Shown: positions 32,402 through 45,500, counted from the stretch's first letter. The stretch is DNA of 64,000 bases from Cherax quadricarinatus (GCF_038502225.1 NC_091325.1:32556956-32620955); one strand, 5' to 3'. The notes: generated from the letters alone by a model not told the origin. Translations and numbers: made by a program.

Positions 32402-33295
32402 TGTAAAGGCTTAATCAGCCCTGTAACAACTTCAGACAGTATTACCAAGGCTGGCTCCTCCTCAGGAAAATTAATGAATAGAAAAAAGAATAAAAACTGA
32501 CAAACATAAACACTTTATTATTTAGAAAAAATGAAATATAAAACACTTAAATATGAAATATTAATCCTACAATAAAGAAAATGAAAAATGAAAAATGTAA
32601 ATGATAACTGAATTCAACGCTAATATAAAACTTGGTTGTCTGGTGTCGGTGACACTGCTTGTTGTTGAAATCGTAGCCGTTGCCGATGATGGGGGGGGGG
32701 GTCGCAGGTGTTGATGACAACCCACCGGGTCGTTCTTCACAGAGTCTATCCGTGAATACTCAGTCCAGATGATAGGAAAGCAGGTTTTTTCCACTGCAAA
32801 GATAAGGGGTTACATCCTGCAATTTCATACAGGTGCACGGGTAATTAAATCCAAAAAGGGGAAGTCTCTGGACGTTAGTCCATCTCCATCAATTCTACTC
32901 GTTGATTGGCAGGTGACCCTCTCTGTCATCCAAGAGTAGTGCTGGGAGCTGTGAGTCTAGTGATTACTGTTTGGACCAGAGCCCCACACGTCACCTTTTG
33001 GGGGGGGAAAGAAGGAGGCGAAGGGATAGATGGAGCTAGACTGACCCTACCTTAACAAGCAGCCGGCAATCAAACAATCACTTTCGGGGTGGGGGAAAAA
33101 AGTCGGGAATAGCGGGAGCTAGACTTGCTTTACCTTAACAAGTAGCCGGCAAACAAACTATCACTTTCGGGGAGGGGGAAAATAGTCGGGAATAGCGGGA
33201 GCTTGACTTACCCTACATTAACAAGTAACCGGCAATGAAACTATTTTTACTATATACTCCCTCGCTACTCCTATCTATTGAACTTCTCCATCACA
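32402..33295 (-). mobile_element. 5' LTR of the gag-bearing Gypsy element, block copy 1
   Basis: 894 bp with TG...CA ends (tgtaaagg to atcaca). It is related to the solo LTR at 34203 (shared cagccctgtaacaa and gctcctcctcagg) but clearly diverged, so it is a second insertion of the same family. It contains three partly repeated G-rich steps (cgggagctagact) near 33025-33215. No matching 3' LTR exists because the element is truncated at 27706. Confidence 0.85.
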
Positions 33296-33450
33296 CTTAC
33301 TGTAGCCACCTGGCCCAGTGGCTAATACGTCCATCAGGAGTTTTAAGAGTCGCTGATCGAGGGTTCTATTCCCATCCATGATGTGGTTTGTTTTCAAACG
33401 TGTCATTACGATTTTGTGAGTCACGATGACCGCTTTGAGGGGCTTGAACT
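33296..33450 (+). mobile_element. tRNA-derived SINE head, end of block copy 1
   Basis: Same SINE as at 491, with A-box-like tggcccagtggc and B-box-like gggttctattcc. Confidence 0.6.
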
Positions 33451-34202
33451 AGACTGCTCTCCTTATTCTCCTGGGTTCATTGCCTTCTATACTTCTTCAT
33501 TTCTCTAACACACTAGGTTTTGGCCTCTCTACACCTTTGGATGAACCAAGGGATCATCCTGGCTTTCTCATTATTTCTGTTACCCTTGGGTACAAACCTC
33601 TCCTCAGCTTCTTTGCACATTGTTGTCACATATAGCATCATCTCGTTTACTGACTTCCCTGTCAGTTCTCTCTCTCACTGAAACCCATGCTGGAAATTCT
33701 CCATGCCTGTGTAGTCCCCTCTCTTGAAGTTTGGCTTCATTCGTCCTGCCCTTTCTGCTTCCCTCTCCACTTCTAACTCTGCTATGTATTCGAAGCTCAG
33801 AACCACGAGTTCACTGGCCCCAAAAGGTCTTTCATACGTGATTTCCTCAATAGCTGCACTACTCAAGGCGAATACTAGGTCCAGTCTTGCTGGTTTATCC
33901 TGTCCTCTCTCTCTCTGGTAGTGTCCCTTCCATATTGGTACATGAGGTTTTCCAGTACCACCTCCATCATCTTATCCCTCCACATTTCCAGGCCCCCATG
34001 TGGCTTCAGGATTTCCCAGTCGATTTCCTAAAGATTGAAGTCACCCACAACCAGTAGCTTTGCTCTGCTCGCATGAGCCCTTCTGGCCACTTCAGCCAGT
34101 GTGTCAATCATAGCTCTGTTACTCTCATCACATTATTGCCTTGGCCTCCTACTGTTCTGTGATGGGATATTATACATCATTGCATTTACCACCTTGGAAC
34201 CT
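33451..34202 (-). pseudogene. LINE-A endonuclease C-terminal half, end of block copy 1
   Basis: Same coding segment as 15101-15807. One base change makes a stop (cctaaag for ccttaag near 34028) inside the GDFN-containing part, so only 33675-33866 is open. It keeps a stretch ending gggatattatacatc near 34160-34190 that the small units have lost. AACCT at 34198-34202 precedes the LTR. Confidence 0.8.
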
Positions 34203-35223
34203 TGTGAAGGCTTACTCAGCCCTGTAACAACTTCAGTCAGTATTACCAAGACTGGCTCCTCCTCAGGAAAATTAATGAATAGAAAAAAAAAATAATAACA
34301 GACAGTGATAAACACTTTATTATTTTGCAACGGAAAATGTAAAACAATAAAACATGAATGGGTATCCTATTTGAAAGAAAAATGAAAAATGAAATGAAAA
34401 AAAATTGCATTTGAACTCAACGCTAATATAGGTATATCGTGGTAATGGGGTGTCAGGTGTTGGTGACACTGCGTGTTGTTGAAATCGTAGCCTTTGCTGA
34501 TGTGGGGAGGGGGGGGGAGCAGGTGTTGGTGACCACCAACGCCTCGTTCTTCACAGAGTGTAGCCATGAATAATTACTTCAGATGACAGGAAAACAGGTT
34601 CGTTACCACTGCTATGATGAAGGGTTAGGTCCAGTGTTAGCTTACACAACAGGTAAGTAGATTTAAACATGGGACGTCTCAGGACGTTAGTCCGTCTCCT
34701 TCTATTCTTCCCGTTGGTTTTCAGCAGACCCTCTCTGTCATTCCAAGCTGTAAAGAGAGACAGATTGCCCACTGCTTAAGAAATCACTCTCCACGATAAG
34801 TACAATACCTAAAAGATGTGGTGATTATTAAAACATTTAACAGATAAAGACTGAAAGGACTAAGTTAATTATTAGTCAAAAGTGAAGCTTTCAACCAATA
34901 AGTCCACTAAAATATGATTAGGCGTGTACTTACAGTAGCTGTGAGTCGAATGATTTACTCTTTAACCGGAGCCCCACACGTCACCTTTCCCGGGGGGGGG
35001 GGGGGAAGAAGGAGGGGAAGGGATAGCGGGAGCTAGACTGACCCTACCTTAACAAGCAGCCGGTAATCAAACTATCACTTTCGGGGAGGGGAGAAAAAAG
35101 GGCTGGGGAATAGCGGGAGCTGGACTTACCCTACCTTAACAAGTAGCCGGCAATGAAACTATTGTTACTATACACTCCCTCTCTACTCCTATCTATTGAA
35201 CTTTTCCCTCACAAACCTCCAAA
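34203..35223 (-). mobile_element. Complete solo LTR in LINE-A endonuclease, block copy 2
   Basis: 1021 bp, TG...CA, flanked by AACCT at 34198-34202 and 35224-35228. It is the same insertion as 15808-16815, carried along by the block duplication. Confidence 0.9.
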
Positions 35224-35228
35224 CTGAA

Positions 35229-35777
35229 GTGTTCCTATTATGTAGTTTTTTGTTTCTGCTATGTCTCCTCTATCCAGCTCATCAAATTCCCATTGGTTTT
35301 TAATTAGCAGTGCCACTCCTCCACCCCCTCTCTTCCCACGGGTTCAGTCACACCCGTGGTATCTTTTCCTAAGGATATCATATCCCGTTAGAAAGATAGC
35401 ATGTGTTATCGCTATTGTGAGCTTGGTTTCTGTGAGAGCTATGATATTCGGTGATGGCTCTTTGATTCTTTCGTGTCACTCCTCCCATTTATCAATTATT
35501 CTATCATCTTTGGTGTACCACACCTGGGGGGTTGCAGTAGAATCTCACAGTGTGCTGTGGGATTCTACTGCATAGTTGGGGGGGGCTGTGAGTGTGGAGT
35601 GTTGTTTGTATTGGGATAGTGTTTTTTGCTGTGGGGTTCTGAGGGGAGTTTTGTGTGTGCTTGAGCTTGTTGCTCTGATTGGCTCTGGCTGTCCTCTACT
35701 GACTCTGTCCTTGTCTCTCTTTCTAGTCCCTTTCGTATATGTGTCCTCTCAGCTGCTGCCATTTTGTTCTTGCTCTT
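35229..35777 (-). pseudogene. LINE-A endonuclease N-terminal half, block copy 2
   Basis: Copy of 16821-17377 with NIIALTETKL and TRGKRGGGVALLI on the minus strand, still frameshifted. Confidence 0.75.
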
Positions 35778-36090
35778 GGTGCCCCATGGCCTGTTGAGTA
35801 AAGCTTTCACTTCATACTCTGAGGGGTCTTGGTTCGATTCCCAGCGAGGGTAGAAGCAATCGGAATGTTTCTTTACACCGGTTGTCTATGTTCACCCACA
35901 GTAAAATAAGTACATGGGTGTTAGTCGACTGGCGTGAGTCTCATCCTAGGACGAAACTGACCTAATTTTTCCTAAATGCTCTGCATAACAAGTGACTTTC
36001 TATATAGTAGTATGTCGTTGAAGTCAACTAGACCTGTATACCTTGTGCTTTAACTAACAGTAAATAAATATATTATATTATAATACATTA
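35778..36090 (+). mobile_element. tRNA-derived SINE with perfect B box, block copy 2
   Basis: Copy of 17378-17690; ggttcgattcc is intact at about 35832-35842. Confidence 0.75.
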
Positions 36091-36610
36091 TACTGTTTTA
36101 TATTCTATCATGGTGTAGTAACACCCTCTTTTATACTGATGACTTCCTCAGCCTAAATTTCTCTTGCAGGATCCTGTCCCGCACCATTTTTCTCTTGAAA
36201 ATCAGTTTGAAAGACTGATTTCTCCTCTTCGAGTACCTCCCGCTATTCTTTGAAAATTTGTTATCTCAGTCCTGTCCTCCTCGCCTATTTCTATGATGAT
36301 GTTTTCAATCTCATGCTTTTATTTCTACTGTTTTTCATTGTGTGTCCTCCTTTGGTTCTCCTGAAGCCCATGTATTAAGACTGACCTCTCCCTCTCTCCT
36401 TCCATTGCCTTTCCCTCTATGTCTTTGGGTCCCATTTGTACATAGCGATTGTCTCCTTTACTTTTTCCTGTGACTCTTGGTGGCTTGGTCCTGCCTCTAC
36501 ACGGGACCTGTCATCTTGTCTACCTGCACTCCCCTCATTGTTATCCCTGCTCTCAGCAGCTCTCCCCTTTCATTCCTCAGCCTTGCTTTTATTTTTCCTG
36601 AATCCAAATT
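36091..36610 (-). pseudogene. LINE-A ORF1-like region, block copy 2
   Basis: Copy of 17691-18190. Confidence 0.5.
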
Positions 36611-37745
36611 GGCAGGGGTTGAGTATGTTTTGTGACGTTATAAATTAATATAGTCTCCTGTGCACGAGTTTCTCGAAGATTTTGGATAGCAAAGGTAAGT
36701 TTGATATTGGCCTATAGTTGTTTATGTCTGTAGGGTCACCACCTTTATGTATTGGTGTAACCCTTGCTGTCTTGAGTAGTGTCGGGAAAGTGCTAGTTTC
36801 TAGTGACTTGTTAAAAAGTAATGTAATAGCATGCAAAAGGACATGGGCTGCTCGCTTGTACAATAATGGTGGGACGTGAGACAGATTCCCCGAGTTATTT
36901 TTAAGTGACTTTACGATCGCGGTGACTTCCGTGGGCTCAGTACAATTTGGGAAATTCCCATCTAGGTAGTCCCCGGCACCGGCATTGGTACGTGGGATTT
37001 TACTGGCGAGATTAGATTCTATGTTTGAGAAGAAGTCACTTGTCTTGTTAGCTGCATCAGTGGGATGCAGTGGTGTTTCTTGAGGTTCAGATAAAACAAT
37101 ATTCTTGGTTTTTTCAGTTTGTGGGTCCCCAGAATCTGGGAAAGTGTTTTCCAGGTCTTTTTTATATCTCCTCTTGTGCCAGTGAATCTGCTGGAGTAGT
37201 ACAGTTGTTTGGCTTTCTTTATTAATTTCGTGAGAACTGTTGAATATTGTTTAAGAATATCTTTGTGTATTAAGCCCTGTCTATATTGCTTTTCATATCA
37301 ATGGATTTCAGAATGCTGCTGGTTAGCCATGGGCAACCAAGCCGTTTATTCGTGATCTGTTTCGTTTTTATAGGACAATGTTTGTTGTATAGTCTAAGTA
37401 TTTTGTTAAGAAAAATGTCTGACCAATCGTCAATACCATTGGCATTGGAGAATTCTGTAGGCCAGTAAACAGTCTCTAGGTCTGCTATGAAATAGGGCCT
37501 TAGCGTAAGTCTTGTCTTCTTTTCCTTTGAGCCTCTCGTTTGATAGGGTTGTACCTGGTTCATATGCCATGTCTCCTTTGGACAATAGCCCTGTACCTGT
37601 GTATGAGTGTATCGTGGAGGTGTGTAGTTGGTTCTTTGGAGTGATAGATTTAGAACAATTCTTCTCGGCGATTGCTCCTGGTTTTATTGGATGAGTGAAA
37701 TATGTAGCCTTTGTAACATCTGTCTCGCCTAAGCCTGGGTTCTGA
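36611..37745 (-). pseudogene. LINE-B linker and RT N-terminus, block copy 2
   Basis: Copy of 18191-19345. Open pieces lie at 36645-36863 (TARVTPIHKGGD, NNYRPISNLPLLSKIFEKL) and 37270-37563 (NKHCPIKTKQITNKRLGCPW). A stop and a deletion near 37300 shorten the linker relative to copy 1. Confidence 0.8.
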
Positions 37746-39040
37746 CTGACTACCTTGGCGCTCGCCCAGGCGATGTTTAATTATACAAAAACTGAGTTAG
37801 TGAACGTGATTACATTAAGTAAAGATTCTGTATAAATCGAAGAATGTTAAACAACAATAGCAAACTTCGGGGAGAACGAGTGATTGCTATTCATGTTGTC
37901 TACGGGTTGTTAGGAAAATTATATACCAAAGAAAGGTGTGTAACAGACAAGGGAAACTTAGTGTACACAAGTCTGAAAAGTTCAGTTTCAGAACTTTGAG
38001 AGAAGTTCAATAAACTATGTACAATATAAAAATTTGATCCACAGTAAAGAAATCAACAGATATTTGATAATGTGTCACAGAGCCAGATAATATGACTTAC
38101 AATCTGATAATGTGGCACACAGTCATGTAATATGAAACAGTCAGGTATGACACACAATTAGATATTATGACACACAGTCACGTAAGACACACAGTCATAT
38201 ACTATGACACAGAGTCAGCTTATGTGACACACGGTTAATATGACACAGATGACATAGATAATATGACACACTCATATTTGACACACTCAGATATGGCACA
38301 GTTGTGCAGGGCACCACGTGACATCTAATCATCTACAACAATATTTGCTTTAATATCGACAGTCGAAAAAATGAAACATTTATAAATATCAAGTTATTTA
38401 GACAATATTCCATTAAGACGTGAGGTGACACATCGACAAAAATTACAAAATATAGAAAACTAAGGGTTGTAAAGTTTTTATCTACACCAGATTTTGATAT
38501 TTAGCCCCAACTCTGCTGGGATAAGATTTATTTTGCAGTGTTTATCAGATCTAGGACTGTGAATTTCAGTGGCAACGGCTAATACTTACTGTGACTGAGA
38601 GGAATCAACTTAAGTTGAATTGGCTGAAACTTGAGATGTCGTGGTCTTAAGGTGCATCGTTATTCGGGACGTAAGCCAGTCAGGTGCTTAAAGGTGGACC
38701 GTTCGGGGTCAAAAGGAAAGCCAAGGTCTGTCTCACCAGTCTGGGTGCCGGAAATCTTATATCTTAAACTAACTATATGTGATTTAGATGTGACTTTCTG
38801 TACTGATCACTGATCATTTCTCTAACTTTTGAATTATTACCACTTATATGTTCAACATCTTGATAGATACCAACAAACTTTTGGTCAGATTGTTGAATCT
38901 CAAGCCGACTTTAACTGTGGTTGACTTTGTTCGAGCATCTGTGATTTTTATTTAATTCCGCTGTTGAGTTTCGAAATGTGTCTTTGATTTGTTTAAAAAT
39001 AGTTTGAGCTTAACAAGTACTAATTATTACATGGTCATCG
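37746..39040. other. AT-rich non-coding stretch with GACACA repeats, block copy 2
   Basis: Copy of 19346-20640; the GACACA cluster is at about 38060-38300. Nothing coding is seen. Confidence 0.5.
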
Positions 39041-39176
39041 TCATTGTAACTAGATCTCAAGTAGATTTGTGACACAAAATTTCCCATCTCTAAAGCTGTG
39101 CTGATTATCATGAGCCCTGATAATCTTTTCCAAGACTTTACATACTACACAAGCCAATGACACTGATCTGTAGTTT
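39041..39176 (-). pseudogene. LINE-C RT fragment, block copy 2
   Basis: Copy of 20641-20775 with the same VVCKVLEKII and CVTNLLE blocks. Confidence 0.65.
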
Positions 39177-39458
39177 AAAGTCTTCAAAACCAACTCAGGC
39201 TTCAAACTCCTTCTTGCCAAACATTCGTACGAAGCGTACACCTCAAGCGATACCAGACAAAAACTTCTCAACGCAGGCTTCACCATTATTTGGACTCCTG
39301 AGCACCGTGCCAAAAGCACAGTCATTGCTAAACACGTAGACTACTCTCTCCTGACAGCCTATGACACAGACAAAGAAGACTTTATAAAAGATATCAGTAC
39401 TAAGAACAAAGTCTCTGTTGACGATATTTACAGACCCGAAAACTCTACCACTGCGTGA
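39177..39458 (+). pseudogene. Orphan RRM-like coding remnant, block copy 2
   Basis: Copy of 20776-21057, open for 93 codons without a start codon. It has asparagine in STKNKVSVDD where copy 1 has lysine. Confidence 0.5.
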
Positions 39459-41290
39459 GGCATTACGTGGAATGAAAGGGGGTAAAGCAGCTGGAACTGA
39501 CGGCATCATGACATAATTATTAAAAGCATGTGGGGATGTAGTGTTGGAGTGGTTGGTATTTTTGTTTATTAAATGTATGAAAGAGGGGAAGGTACCTAGG
39601 GATTGGCAGAGTGTGTGTATAGTCCCTTTATATAAAGAAAAGGGGGACAAAAGAGATTGTAAAAATTATAGAGGAATAAGTTTACTGAGTATACGAGGAA
39701 AAGTGTACGGTAGGGTTATTATTCAACGAATTAGAGGTAAGACAGAATGTAGGTTTGCGGATGAGCAAGGAGGTTTTAGAATGTGTAGGGGATGTGTAGA
39801 TTAAGAGTTTGCATTGAAGGATATATGTGAGCAGTATTTAGGTAAAGGTAGGGAAGTTTTTATTGCTTTTATGGATTTAGAAAAGGCATATGATAGAGTG
39901 GATAGGGGAGCAATGTGGCAGATGTTACAAGTGAATAGAATAGGTGGTAAGTTATTAAATGCTGTAAAGAGTTTTTATGAGGATAGTGAGGCTCAGGTTA
40001 GGGTGTGTAGAAGAGAGGGAGACTACTTCCCGGTAAAAGTAGGTCTTAGACAGGGATGTATAATGTCACCATGGTTGTTTAATATATTTATAGATGGGTT
40101 ATAAAAGAAATAAATTCTAGGGCGTTCGGGAGATTGGTGGGATTAAATTATGGGGAATTAAATGCAAAATGGGAAGTGACACAGTTACTTTTTGCTGATG
40201 ATGCTGTGCTTATTGGTGATTCTAAAGAAAAATTACAAAGGTTAGTGGACGAATTTCGGAATGTGTGTAAAGGTAGAAAGTTGAAAGTGAACATAGAAAA
40301 GAGTAAGGTGATGAGAGTATCAAATGATTTAGATAAAGAAAAATTGGATATCAAATTGGGGAGGAGGAGTATGGAAGAAGTGAATGTTTTCAGATATTTG
40401 GGAGTTGACGTGTCAGCGGATGGATTTATGAAGGATGTGGTTAATCATAGAATTGATGAAGGGAAAAAGGTGAGTGGTGCATTGAGGTATATGTGGAGGC
40501 AAAAAATGTTATCTACGGAAGCAAAGAAGGGAATGTATGAAAGCATAGTAGTACCAACGCTCTTATATGGGTGTGAAGCTTGGATTGTAAATGCTTCAGC
40601 GAGGAGGATGTTGGAGGCAGTGGAGATGTTCTGTCTAAGAGCAATGTCTGGTGCAAATATTATGCAGAAAATTTGGAGTGTGAAAATTAGAAGAAGGTTT
40701 GGAGTTAATAAAAGTATTAGTCAGAGGGCTGAAGAGGGTTTGTTGAGGTGGTTTGGTCATTTAGAGAGAATGGATCAAAGTAGAATGACATGGAGAGCGT
40801 ATAAATCTGTAGGGGAAGGAAGGCGGGGTAGGGGTCGGCCTCGACAAGGTTTGAGGGAGGGAGTAAAGGAGATGTTGTGGGCGAGGGGTTTGAACTTCCA
40901 GCAAGCGTGCGTGAGCGTGTTAGATAGGAGTAAATGGAGACAAATGGTATTTGGGACCTGACGATCTGTTGGGGTGTGAGCAGAGTAATATTTAGTGAGG
41001 GGATTCAGGGAAACCGGTTATTTTATATAACCGGACTTGAGTCCTGGAAATGGGAAGTACAATGCCTGCACTCTAAAGGAGGGGTTTAGGATATTGGCAG
41101 TTTGGAGAGATATGTGTATTTTTATACGTATATACTTCTAAACTGTTGTATTCTGGGCACCTCTGCAAAAACAGTGATTATGTGTTAGTGATGTGAAAGT
41201 GTTGAATGATGAAAGTATTTTACTTTTGGGGACTTTCTTTCTCTTTGAGTCACCCTGCCTCGGTGGGAGACGGCCGACTTGTTGAAAAAA
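39459..41290 (+). pseudogene. RTE reverse transcriptase relic, block copy 2
   Basis: Copy of 21058-22750 but more complete. ORFs are 39541-39804, 39814-40104 and 40134-40961 (275 codons). FMDLEKAYD, RQGC and LLFADDAVL are all present, as are FRYLGVDVSADG and GRGRPRQG at the end. It shares the GCVD stop with copy 1, and a frame break follows FNIFIDG near 40104. The 3' UTR hairpin ccggttat/ataaccgg is kept. It has no endonuclease and is non-functional. Confidence 0.9.
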
Positions 41291-41361
41291 AAAATTATAT
41301 ATATATGCATATATGCTTAACAATTCGCAAACAGGCGAAATCATTTATATTGTCTCTACGT

Positions 41362-41453
41362 CCATAGCAGGAATCGAGCCTGCTAACTCTGTATCAGAGT
41401 CTGTGGTACTGTGGACTCTGATGCAGAGTTACCAGATTCGAGACCTGCTGTGG
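41362..41453. repeat. 92-bp tRNA-like palindrome, block copy 2
   Basis: Copy of 22830-22921. Confidence 0.7.
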
Positions 41454-41463
41454 ATGTATAGAC

Positions 41464-41466
<3 letters not shown>

Positions 41467-41544
<78 letters not shown>
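41467..41544. repeat. (TA)n microsatellite, block copy 2
   Basis: 39 uninterrupted TA units. Confidence 0.98.
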
Positions 41545-41549
<5 letters not shown>

Positions 41550-41797
41550 AATATGAAAATCATTTATATTAGGACAATACTTAAAAGTAAAATTTAAAAT
41601 AAAAATTATTTCATTAGTCTTTGAACAAATGATAAGGGACTGTGTAGAAAGGGTCATTTTTGTTCAGTGGAACACCTCACACGCTGAACAATGTCAGTGC
41701 AACAGGGACGAGAAACACTGAATAAACACCGAGTACCATATTAACAACTCTGTTTAACAGTGAGGAATGTTTACTAGATGTGTCTATCCCCTCCAAA
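41545..41797. other. Unassigned conserved spacer, block copy 2
   Basis: Copy of 23013-23266; nothing recognised. Confidence 0.4.
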
Positions 41798-42020
41798 TAG
41801 CCTTCCTGGGGTGACACTGCCGCCTGGCCCTCCTGGGATGACAATGTCCCTTGTTCCTCCTGGGGTGACACTGTCCCTTGATCCTAATGGGATAACACTG
41901 TCCCTTGGTCCTCCTGGGATGACACTGTCCCTTGATCCTCCTGTTGTGAGACTGTCCCTTCGTCCTTCTGGGGTGACACTGTCCCCTGGCCCTCCTACGG
42001 GGCGTCTACCCTCTATTCCT
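41798..42020. repeat. 27-bp minisatellite, block copy 2
   Basis: Copy of 23267-23490. Confidence 0.85.
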
Positions 42021-42034
42021 CCTAAAGTGACACT

Positions 42035-44260
42035 GTCACTTGGTGCACCTCGAGTTCGGGTTCGGCCTCGGCCTCAAGCGACTCCTCGGGCTCGGGTTCG
42101 TTCTCGTGTGAATCCTCGAGTTCGGGTTCAGCCCTGATTGACTCCTCGGGTTCGGGTTCGGCCTCGGGCGACTCCTCGGTTTCGGGTTCGGCCTCGACTT
42201 CGGGTGAATCCTCGGGTTCGGGTTCGACTTCTGCCTCGAGCGATTCCTCCGGTCCGACCTCGGCCTCGCGCGAATCCTCGGGCTCGTCCTCGGGTGATTC
42301 CCCGAGCTCGGGTTCATACTCGATTGACTCCTCGGGTTCGGGTTCGGCCTCGGCATCGGATCGAGGCCGACCCAGGCCCCGGATGAGCTCCGCAGACTAT
42401 GGATAAGCTCCCAATGCCACGGATAAGCTTCCTAGGCCCCGGATAAGCTCCCCATGCCCCAAATAAGCTCCCTAGGCCCCGGATAACCTCCCCAGGCCCC
42501 GGATAATCTCCCCAGGCCCCAAATAAGCGCCCCAAGCCCGGGATAAGCTCCCTAGGGTGGATAAGCTCCCCAGGCCACGGATAAGCTCCTCAAGGCTTAT
42601 CCGAGGCCCGGGATAAGCTCCCCAGGCCCTGGATAAGCTCCTCAGGCCACGGATATGCTCCTAGAGTTCTGGTTCGGTCTCTGGCGACTCCTCAGGTTCG
42701 GGTTCGGCATCAGGCTCAGGATACTCCTCTGGTTCGGATTCGGCCTCGGCCTCGAGCGACTCCTCGGGTTCTGGTTCGGTCTCTTGCGACTCCTCGGGTT
42801 CGGGTTCAGCCTCAGCCTGGGGCGAATCCCAGGGTTCGGACTCTGCCTCGGTCTCGGGCGACTCCTCTGGTTCGGGTTCAGCTTCAGGCGACTCCTCGGG
42901 TTCGGATTCGGCCTCAGGCTCTGGAAACTCCTCGGGTTCGGATTCGGCCTTGGCCTCGAGCGACTCCTCGGATTCTGGTTCAGTCTCTGGCGACTCCTCG
43001 GGTTCGGGTTCAGCCTCAGCCTCGGGCGAATGCTCTGGTTCGGATTCTGTCTCGCCCTCGGGCGACTCCTCTGGTTTGGGTTGGGCTTCGGGCGACTCCT
43101 CGGGTTCGGCCTGAAGCTCAGGAGACTCCTCGGGTTTGGAGTCTGCCTCGGCCTCGGGCGACTCCTCGGGTTCGGGTTCGGCCATCTCCTCAGGTTCGGG
43201 TTTGGCCTCAGACTCGGGAGATTCCTCGAGTTCGGATTCTTCCTCGGCCTCGGGCGACTCCTCGGGTTCGGTCTCGGGCGACTCCTCGGGTTCGGATTCG
43301 GCCTCAGGCTCTGGAAACTCCTCGGGTTCGGATTCGGCCTTGGCCTCGAGCGACTCTTCGGATTCTGGTTCAGTCTCTTGCGACTCCTCGGGTTCGGGTT
43401 CAGCCTCAGCCTCGGGCGAATGCTCTGGTTCGGATTCTGTCTCGGCCTCGGGCGACTCCTCTGGTTTGGGTTCGGCTTCGGGCGACTCCTCGGGTTCGGC
43501 CTGAAGCTCAGGAGACTCCTCGGGTTTGGAGTCTGCCTCGGCCTCGGGCGACTCCTCGGGTTCGGGTTCGGCCATCTCCTCAGGTTCGGGTTTGGCCTCA
43601 GACTCGGGAGATTCCTCGGGTTCGGATTCTTCCTCGGCCTCGGGCGACTCCTCGGGTTCGCTCTCGGGCGACTCCTCGGGTTCAGTCTCGGGCGAATCCT
43701 CGGGTTCGGATCCCGCCTCAGCCTGGGGTGACTCCTCGGGTTCGGGTTCGGCCTCGGACGACTCCTCAGGTTTGTGTTCGGCCGACTCCTCCGGTTCGTG
43801 TTCGGCCTCAGGTTCGTGAGACTCCTCGGGCTCGGATTCGGCCTCGGCCTCGAGCGACTCCTCGGTTTCTGGTTCGGTCTCTGGCGACTCCTCGGGTTCG
43901 GGTTCAGCCTCAGCCTCGGGCGAATCCTCGGGTTTCGATTCTGCCTCGGCCTCTGCCGACTTCCCTGGTTCGGATTCGGCTTCGTGCGACTCATCGGGCT
44001 CAGGTTTGGCCGACTCATTGTTTTCGAGTTTGGCCTCAGACTCGTGAGATTCCTCGGGTTCGGGTTCGGCCTCAGCCTCGGGCGACTCCTCGGGTTCGGG
44101 TTCGGTCTCGGGTGACTCCTTGGGTTCGGATTCCGCCTCAGCCTGGAGTGACTCCTCGGGTTCGGCCTCTGACGACTCCTCGGGTTGGGGTTCGGCCTCA
44201 GTCTCGGGCGACTCCTCGGGTTCGACCTCTGGCGACTCTTCGGGTTTGACCTTGGCCTAA
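42035..44260. repeat. CpG-rich hexamer-built array, block copy 2
   Basis: Same hexamer grammar as 23500-26100. Open frames again exist on both strands, the longest on minus at 42642-44324 (560 codons), with plus 42655-43731 (358 codons) overlapping it. A 390-bp internal tandem duplication (42919 and 43309 start the same run) is unique to this copy, while the 786-bp duplication of copy 1 is absent. Confidence 0.85.
42380..42660. repeat. 20-bp sub-array, block copy 2
   Basis: About 13 copies of ataagctccccaggccccgg with variants, present once in this block. Confidence 0.85.
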
Positions 44261-44850
44261 CGAACCTCAAGTTTGTTTTCGCCCTACAAGCGTTCGTCCT
44301 CGCTCTATAATTTATTACACACATCTATAATAACGTTATAGAGGCCTACTATCAATATAATGACTTACACAGGAAAGGTAAGTAGGGCTAGGGCAATAAG
44401 CTTTCCTGATGGTTTACTAATACCACTAAGGCTGACTCCCTTGTCCTCTGCCAATTCCTGCAAAACGAAGAAATTAGCAAAATTGGAAATGTCTCCGACG
44501 TCATCGTCGAAGAAGGGGACTCTGGGTCCCAACAACCAGGTGCCCAGTCTGGTAGATTGTAGCCAACAGGGCTATAATGCGTCCTGAATTCTCAAACGCA
44601 TCTTACAATTCGCTTGTTTGATGCTTTATCTCAGATGCCTTATATAGATAACATCTACGATGACGATGATTATCGATACCAACAAAAGTTACTTCATCAA
44701 ATTACTCATCTTGTCAAAGTTATTTTCTAAGTAATTCCCTTAACGAACTAACTTTTATTATCACATTGGCAAAAAAAGTTGCTTAAATGGAACTGACGTT
44801 ACTTTATTTACAACTTTGTAAATACTGAACTTTGTTAACGAACTTGATTT
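44261..44850. other. Conserved segment with decayed coding look, block copy 2
   Basis: Copy of 26101-26690, nearly identical. Confidence 0.35.
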
Positions 44851-44944
44851 AAGCAACAACAGAGAAGATACTTGTGACGACGTTTCGGTCACCCTTGGAA
44901 CATCAACTTGTTACACTGAATTACGAATATGTATATCCCAGTGT
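44851..44944. repeat. Second type of GTTTCG-core repeat, block copy 2
   Basis: Copy of 26691-26784. Confidence 0.5.
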
Positions 44945-45500
44945 AATGGTAAATATGTGCATGTGAGTGTATGGCAGTGAACATGTATCTGTTTCTTAGT
45001 GAAGATGTGCGTTTAGTAGTGAAGATGTGCGTTTATTAGTGAAGATGTATACTTAGTAGTGAAGATGGGCGTTTATATGTGAAGATGAGTGTTTATATGT
45101 GAAGATGTGCCTTTATTAGTGAAGATGTGGATTTACTAGTGAAGACGTGCGCCTCTTAGTGGAGATGTGCGTTTAGTAGTGAATATGTGCGTTTCTTAGT
45201 GAAAATGTGCGTTTAGTAGTGAAGATATGTGTTTCATATTGGGGATGTGCATTTAGTAGTGAAGATGTCTGTTTCATAGCGGAGATGTGCATTTAGCAGT
45301 GAATACGTGCATTTATTAGTGAAGATGTGCCTTTACTAGAGAAGATAGGCATATACATGTGAAGGTGAGTATTTAGGATTCAAGATGTGCCTTTACTAGT
45401 GAAGATGCGCGTTTAGTAGTAAAGATGTGCGTTTAGTAGTGAAGATGTGCATTTAGTAGTAAAGATGTGCATTTAGTAATGAAGATAAGCATATGTGAAG
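44945..45500. repeat. 20-bp minisatellite, block copy 2
   Basis: Copy of 26785-27342. Confidence 0.9.

Noticed and set aside
32402..35223. LTR pair of a single Gypsy element (32402-33295 and 34203-35223)
   Set aside because: The two LTRs differ clearly and lie on the same side of the gag region, separated by SINE and LINE-A sequence; the second has its own AACCT duplication.
42642..44324. 560-codon minus-strand ORF (and 437- and 662-codon relatives) as real proline/arginine-rich proteins
   Set aside because: They lie wholly in a hexamer array whose units are stop-free in most frames; several overlapping frames on both strands are equally open and indels between blocks are array-unit sized.
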